From Acidobacteriota bacterium (GTDB lineage: Bacteria; Acidobacteriota; Terriglobia; Acidiferrales; UBA7541), in NCBI GenBank assembly GCA_016201285.1, contig JACQDE010000019.1, forward strand, positions 1 through 64,000: a DNA stretch of 64,000 nucleotides, given 5' to 3'. The notes beneath the pieces are model-generated. The model had not been told where the DNA came from and searched no databases. It saw nothing but the letters and a program-made list of their open reading frames with translations. The position numbers and the translations under genes are program-made. Each line of letters begins with the position of its first letter. The first letter of the stretch is position 1. This document shows positions 59,643-64,000 of the stretch, in pieces.

Positions 59643-61336
59643 GGGCGATTCTCCGCTGCGGGCGCGAGCGCGCTGGCCGGACATCCGGAAGTCCGGGGGG
59701 ACAATTGAAAATATCGCCGGCCTTCGATCTGGAACGACGGCAGCAGGCAGTACTCGTTCTGCAGGAATGACGCAAACTGCTTGAGCGAGGGCCGCGGGTG
59801 CTGCTTCTCGCTCCAGGCGGCTTCCGGCGGGTTCTGCCCCAGCGCCAGCCGGTCCATCACAAAAGCGCGCCCGCCCCGCGACTCCACAGTCTTCACCTTT
59901 TCGTTGAAATAGTTCATCCAGTCGGTGCGGTCCCAGGCGTATTTGGTGTAGTCGTTGGTGGTGTTCAGGAAGCGCGCGCCGCCGTACAGATTCGTCATCG
60001 TCAGGTAGGTGATAGAAGCATCCCGGCCGAAATTGACAGGCAGGTCGTCCGGCTTCAAGAACGGCCGGACCGTTTTCATCTCCGCTTCCAGCACCATGTA
60101 GCGGCGCTGGGAGGGCAACAGAGACTCCACGAAATTGTCCGCGGCAATGAAGGCGAGGCAGGCCACCAGCATGCCGGCGAGCAGGCGCGGCCGGGGAACC
60201 CGGCGCAGCAGGTCCTGCACGGCCAGCGCGCCGAACACGTACTGCGAGAGCATGGAGGGCATGAACCGCTGCACGTCGCTCCCCAGCCAGCCGACGCTGA
60301 AGTACATGTTGATAGCCAGCGGCACGTAGAGAGCGCCGCAAAGAATGCGCATCCGCGTGTCGCCTTTCCACATGAGGTAAAGCGGATAGAGGTACACCGG
60401 CGCCAGCAGCAGCCAGACCAGCACGAACTTTCCGAGCTGCCACGGCAGCGACGCCATCTTCACCAGGTGCGGGTCCTTCAGCATCAGCCCGTTGATCATG
60501 TAGGGCAGCTCGTATATCGCCAGGATGCCGTGCGCCTGGCCGAAGGAAGCCTTCATCGGGCTCAAGGCGTCAAACTGCATCGGCTGCGTGCCCGCCGCCG
60601 CCATCCATGCCTTGATCTCCTGCCGCTCGAGCGGGATCTGCACATACAGCAGGCAGGAAACGGCCAGCACCCCCACCAGTATGATTCCCGTCAGGCTGTA
60701 CACGGTCAAGTAGCTGCACCGGCGGAAAAACGATTTCGCTGGCGGCAGGAAAAACAGCAACAGCCCCGCCCCGATGGCGTTAAACGCGTGCACCAGCCAG
60801 AACGTGCACGCAAAGCATGCATACGTGGCCGCGCCGAACGCAATCACCAAGCGGCGGCCCTCGCTTATCTCCTTCCCCATTTGCAATGCAAGGTAATAGC
60901 CGGCGAAAGCCAGCAACATCGAGGTGGAGTAGAGCCGCCCGGACCCGACGTAGATCCACACACAATGCGCCGTGGCGTAGGCGAACGAGCCGGCAAATGA
61001 GATCGGGCGCGAATTCGTCAGCTCGAATAGGATGCAGTAGAGCAGCATCACCGACAACGCCGCGGTCGTGAAGTCCCAGAGATCCAGGACCGCCCTCATG
61101 CCGGTCTCGATGCCCACGTGGTTCAGCCACTGCCACAGCCACAGCGGCAGCATGCGCTGCTCCAGGTGGCGAAATTCCAGCAGCGCGCGGATCTGGCCCG
61201 TCTCCGCCCAGTACACTGTGTCGAGCGCGTCGTTCTCGTCCCACGAAAAGCTCATCATGTACCCGGCCAGGATCAGCAGGAAGATGAGCAGAGCCTTGCC
61301 GAAGCGTGCGCTCAGGCCGGGGATGGAGGAATTCAT
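59639..61336 (-). CDS. Polytopic membrane protein, probable GT-C glycosyltransferase
   Basis: About 565 residues. The ATG at 61336 overlaps the stop of the upstream GT2 gene (ATGA at 61333-61336). About ten hydrophobic segments follow a short cytoplasmic start; the first outer loop holds an acidic pair (SFSWDENDALDTVYWAETG), as in GT-C enzymes, then HLEQRMLPLWLWQW. A soluble C-terminal domain (about 425-565) contains RDASITYLTMTNLYGGARF and WDRTDWMNYF. No named family was recognised with certainty, so the glycosyltransferase role rests on topology, the acidic pair and the operon. Confidence 0.7.
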   Translation of the reverse strand: MNSSIPGLSARFGKALLIFLLILAGYMMSFSWDENDALDTVYWAETGQIRALLEFRHLEQRMLPLWLWQWLNHVGIETGMRAVLDLWDFTTAALSVMLLYCILFELTNSRPISFAGSFAYATAHCVWIYVGSGRLYSTSMLLAFAGYYLALQMGKEISEGRRLVIAFGAATYACFACTFWLVHAFNAIGAGLLLFFLPPAKSFFRRCSYLTVYSLTGIILVGVLAVSCLLYVQIPLERQEIKAWMAAAGTQPMQFDALSPMKASFGQAHGILAIYELPYMINGLMLKDPHLVKMASLPWQLGKFVLVWLLLAPVYLYPLYLMWKGDTRMRILCGALYVPLAINMYFSVGWLGSDVQRFMPSMLSQYVFGALAVQDLLRRVPRPRLLAGMLVACLAFIAADNFVESLLPSQRRYMVLEAEMKTVRPFLKPDDLPVNFGRDASITYLTMTNLYGGARFLNTTNDYTKYAWDRTDWMNYFNEKVKTVESRGGRAFVMDRLALGQNPPEAAWSEKQHPRPSLKQFASFLQNEYCLLPSFQIEGRRYFQLSPRTSGCPASALAPAAENRP

Positions 61337-62559
61337 TGGGCTTCCCTCTTGGTCGGGACTCCCGGCGACGGCACTGTGCGCGGCGTGGCGGTCCACATCA
61401 CTTGTTGCCGGCCGGTCAGGTACCGTGCCATGCCGTGCAGCAACGCTAGGTTCATCACCGAAAAATAGTAGGCGACCGCAAAGATCCCCGCCGGCGCGCC
61501 GTGCCGCTGCCGGCTGTAGCCCGCTAGCGCGAGCAGGTAGAACGCGGCCTGCGCCGCCAGCGCCGCGGCAAAGAACGGCCGAGCTGCCAGCACTGCGTTG
61601 GAGACCAGCGCCGCCAGCAGGAACAGCGGCACCAGCCAGCGCACCACCTTATGCGAGAAATAGGCAAACGCCGGCAGCCCCTTGAATGGGTTCAGAAAGT
61701 GCGGGTTCCGCAGCAGCGTCTGGTAAGCGCCGGCGCCGATGCGTACTTTCCGCCGGTACTCGGCGGCCAGCGTTGGCGCGGCTTCTTCGGCGCCCACTGC
61801 CTCGGGGTCGTACACCACCCGGTGTCCTTCATAACGAATTTCCATTGGGAGCTGAAAATCTTCTACGATCCACTTCTGCATCGGACGGAAGAGCGAGCGG
61901 CGGACGGCATAGACGCCGCCGTTGGCGCCCAGCACGCAGTTCAGCCTGTTTTCGAGAAACTTCAGGGCCACTTCGTAGCGCCAGTAGAGACCCTCCATTT
62001 CCGTCTTGCCGCCAGGGCTTACCAGCCGCAGCTCGCCGCAGACCGCGCCGGTCATCGGGCGGGCAAAGTGCCGCACCAGCCGCCGCACGCAGTCCGGCTC
62101 GAGTATGGTGTTCGCGTCGGAGAAGATCAAAATGTCGGCCGTGGTGCGCTGGGCCAGGTCGCTGATCACCGCCAGCTTGCCGCGCCGCGCCGGGAACGGA
62201 AACACGCGCAAGCCCGGGTGCGGGAAGCGAGCAGCACGTTCAGGAGTCGAGTCGCTCGGCGCGTCCAGTCCGAGCAGCACTTCCATTTTTTCGGCGGGAT
62301 AGTCGAGCTGCGCGGTGTTCCGCAGCTTTTCCTCAATGACGTCTTCTTCGTTGTACGCAGCGATCAGCAGCGCCACGCGCGGCTCGAACTCGCGGCGCGC
62401 GCCGCCGCGGCGGCTGCGGCGCGTCAGAAGAAAGAGAATGTCGCGCGAGGTCTGCGTCAGCGAGGCCAGCAGAAACAGCAACAGGGGATAGAGGGCATAC
62501 GTGTAAGCCACCGCGCCCACGCTCACCCAGAATACCAGTTCTGCCGCGGACATGGTCAC
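61333..62559 (-). CDS. Membrane GT2 glycosyltransferase (processive type)
   Basis: 408 residues. One N-terminal helix (about 8-35), a GT2 domain (about 58-290) and two or three C-terminal helices (about 310-385), the layout of BcsA/HAS-like and related transferases. Motifs: VALLIAAYNEEDVIEEKL, LLGLDAPSDST, FSDANTILEPD (DxD-like) and a VEDFQLPMEIRYEGHRVVYDPEAVG segment with the catalytic ED. The end of the domain has YRRKVRIGAGAYQTL where many processive enzymes have QxxRW, so that motif is altered. Starts GTG at 62559, overlapping the O-antigen ligase stop by four bases (GTGA). Confidence 0.88.
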   Translation of the reverse strand: MTMSAAELVFWVSVGAVAYTYALYPLLLFLLASLTQTSRDILFLLTRRSRRGGARREFEPRVALLIAAYNEEDVIEEKLRNTAQLDYPAEKMEVLLGLDAPSDSTPERAARFPHPGLRVFPFPARRGKLAVISDLAQRTTADILIFSDANTILEPDCVRRLVRHFARPMTGAVCGELRLVSPGGKTEMEGLYWRYEVALKFLENRLNCVLGANGGVYAVRRSLFRPMQKWIVEDFQLPMEIRYEGHRVVYDPEAVGAEEAAPTLAAEYRRKVRIGAGAYQTLLRNPHFLNPFKGLPAFAYFSHKVVRWLVPLFLLAALVSNAVLAARPFFAAALAAQAAFYLLALAGYSRQRHGAPAGIFAVAYYFSVMNLALLHGMARYLTGRQQVMWTATPRTVPSPGVPTKREAQ

Positions 62560-63989
62560 CAGGCCCGACCTCTCACTCCGCTACCGCCGCGCAGCCGGCC
62601 GACGCCTTCATTCCGGCCGTAAGTGGGCTTGCCGTTTCCCGCCGCCGGCGCCGGTCCCACATGGTCCTTCACCCGGTCATACACGGCCTGCAGCGCGACG
62701 CCGAATCCCGCCAGATAGTACAGGTAGTAGTCATAGGCCAGGTGGGCAAAGAAACCGGCCAGCATGAAGGAGAGGATACTCACCTGCGTGGCCCGCGCCA
62801 GCAGACTGAGTTCGGCTAATTCGGGCCGGTCATGGCATTGCTGGTGAATCCGCCGCATGCTCCGGATGGAGGTGATGAGCAGCGCGACAAAGAGCAGGAA
62901 GGCAGGGATGCCGGCTTCGGAGGAGACCTCCGTATAGGTGTTGTGCGTGCCCTTCCAGGACTGCGAGTCGCGCGTCACCGTGCCGTTCACGATCGGGAAA
63001 TTGCCCAGCCCCAACCCGAACACCGGATTCTGGAACGTGAACTTGATCGAGTGCATGAGCAGCGTCTTGCGCTGCATTTCCGATTGCTCGGCCGAGAGCG
63101 AAGCGGCGCTGGTGGAGTAGCTTTCCTTGTCCCACATGGTGCTGAGCCGGTCCCAGAAGACGCCGGGCGCCACCAGAACCGCCACGACAATGGCCAGCAC
63201 GAAAGCCACGCCCATCAGGCGCGCCTTGGCGCTATCGCGCAGGATCAAGGCCCAAACAAGCAACAGCGAGATGATCACGCAGATCATGTTGCCGCGCGAC
63301 GCCGTCTTCACCGTCATCAGCATCACCAGCCCGAACGTGCTCACCAGCACAAGGGACTTGATGATCGAGCGGCTGCTCACCAGCAGCACGGCAATGTACG
63401 GCAGCATCACGGCCACGGCAATTCCCAGGTAGTTGCCCGAAAAGAAGCCCAGCATGGCCCCGCGCATTCGCCCTTCCGAGTCCATCGCCGGCCGCTGCAC
63501 TAGGCTGTACGCGGAAACAAAGAGCATGCACAGGATCATCGCCCAGAGCAGCTTCCGCACGCGGTCCGTCGTGAATACCAGTTGCGACAGCAGGAAGAAG
63601 ATGATCAGCGTCTTCAACCAGTCTTGGTAAAGAATTTCAAACGCACGGCTCCGCCAGAAGGCGAAGGGAACACTCATGGTGAAAAAAAAAGTCAGGCCGA
63701 GAACGAGCTTCAGTTCGGTCGTCATGATCAGCGGCGCCTGCCCGCGGATCACCGCGAACCCGTACGCTGCGATCGCCATCATCGCCGCAATCTGCGCCAG
63801 CGGAATCAGCCGCAACGGGGGAATAATGTCCGAGGGCCGCGCATAGAGAAGGATAGTGAAGAGTAACAGAGCGAAGTAGGCCGACCTTGCCCGGTGCAGC
63901 GCCGGGTCCCTGGCCTCGATCTCTTCGAGCGAGAGTGTTGCCGTCGCCGGCGCCGCCATGTTTCTCGGAATCGTGCTCGTATAACCCAT
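62556..63989 (-). CDS. O-antigen ligase/polymerase (Wzy/WaaL) family protein
   Basis: 477 residues, about eleven membrane helices; an ATG at 63959 would give 467. The large outer loop (about 280-365) holds the family features: MLMHSIKFTF-like segment (read LLMHSIKFTF), NPVFGLGLGNFP, then GTHNTYTEVSSEAGIPAFLLF, the usual HN-YLE-EGG-type motif. Members join or polymerise lipid-linked glycan units on the outer face. It is the first gene visible in the leftward glycan operon; the window ends 11 bases upstream of the start, so the promoter and earlier genes are not seen. Confidence 0.88.
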   Translation of the reverse strand: MGYTSTIPRNMAAPATATLSLEEIEARDPALHRARSAYFALLLFTILLYARPSDIIPPLRLIPLAQIAAMMAIAAYGFAVIRGQAPLIMTTELKLVLGLTFFFTMSVPFAFWRSRAFEILYQDWLKTLIIFFLLSQLVFTTDRVRKLLWAMILCMLFVSAYSLVQRPAMDSEGRMRGAMLGFFSGNYLGIAVAVMLPYIAVLLVSSRSIIKSLVLVSTFGLVMLMTVKTASRGNMICVIISLLLVWALILRDSAKARLMGVAFVLAIVVAVLVAPGVFWDRLSTMWDKESYSTSAASLSAEQSEMQRKTLLMHSIKFTFQNPVFGLGLGNFPIVNGTVTRDSQSWKGTHNTYTEVSSEAGIPAFLLFVALLITSIRSMRRIHQQCHDRPELAELSLLARATQVSILSFMLAGFFAHLAYDYYLYYLAGFGVALQAVYDRVKDHVGPAPAAGNGKPTYGRNEGVGRLRGGSGVRGRAW

Positions 63990-64000
63990 GTGATTCTTCG

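Noticed and set aside
58944-60443. A single 499-residue GT2 protein
   Set aside because: Only the last 232 residues are a GT2 domain; the first half is a shadow frame of the GT-C gene, and a GTGA overlap marks the true start.

Overview
The window is a 64 kb piece of GC-rich bacterial chromosome (above 60% G+C by eye). It most resembles an Acidobacteriota (Terriglobia-like) genome. This assignment is an inference from several traits: long secreted proteins made of Ig-like or BNR repeats with Cys-Gly-rich anchors, an EF-P with the PGNKRG loop, dense c-di-GMP, PilZ and sigma-54 signalling, and many GTAG-bounded palindromic repeats. No rRNA, tRNA, CRISPR array, prophage or transposase gene was seen.

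Layout. 1-6260: a membrane glycosyltransferase (GT-C), a VOC protein, a secreted M24 peptidase, a secreted beta-propeller protein and efp. 6266-15373: a leftward signalling array holding a REC-PilZ regulator, a diguanylate cyclase remnant, a frameshifted receiver, a CHASE3 hybrid kinase, a REC-HD-GYP regulator and a 1267-residue MEDS/GAF/PAS hybrid kinase. 15518-34439: mostly housekeeping and stand-alone genes (purB, TauE/SafE, MBL hydrolase, a 1472-residue BNR/TIG secreted protein, M16 protease, cysteine dioxygenase, rlmN, pgeF, acpS, mtaB, an MFS transporter, a CBS protein and a PCYCGC protein). This part is rich in REP/BIME-like palindromes, several of them inserted in frame inside genes. 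34459-43238: a GT-C enzyme and a second signalling block (PilZ, NtrC-type regulator and kinase, PilZ, GGDEF-PilZ cyclase, sigma-54 activator).

43265-64000 looks like an extracellular polysaccharide locus. A rightward triad (polysaccharide deacetylase, ATP-grasp ligase, PHP phosphoesterase) is followed by a 2892-residue lipoprotein. That protein has 19 Ig-like repeats, then a DUF4091 module, then a His-rich propeller-like module. Each of the two C-terminal modules also exists as a separate secreted neighbour: the propeller protein (rightward) and the DUF4091 protein (leftward). The DUF4091 gene is the last gene of a tightly packed leftward operon of O-antigen ligase, GT2, GT-C and GT2. Taken together this suggests a surface-glycan assembly and processing system in which the giant lipoprotein displays the same two activities that its neighbours supply in soluble form.

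The strongest unusual signals are this fused-plus-split trio, the in-frame palindromic insertions in mtaB (three), rlmN and the M24 peptidase gene, and the decaying receiver/GGDEF pair at 7062-7686.
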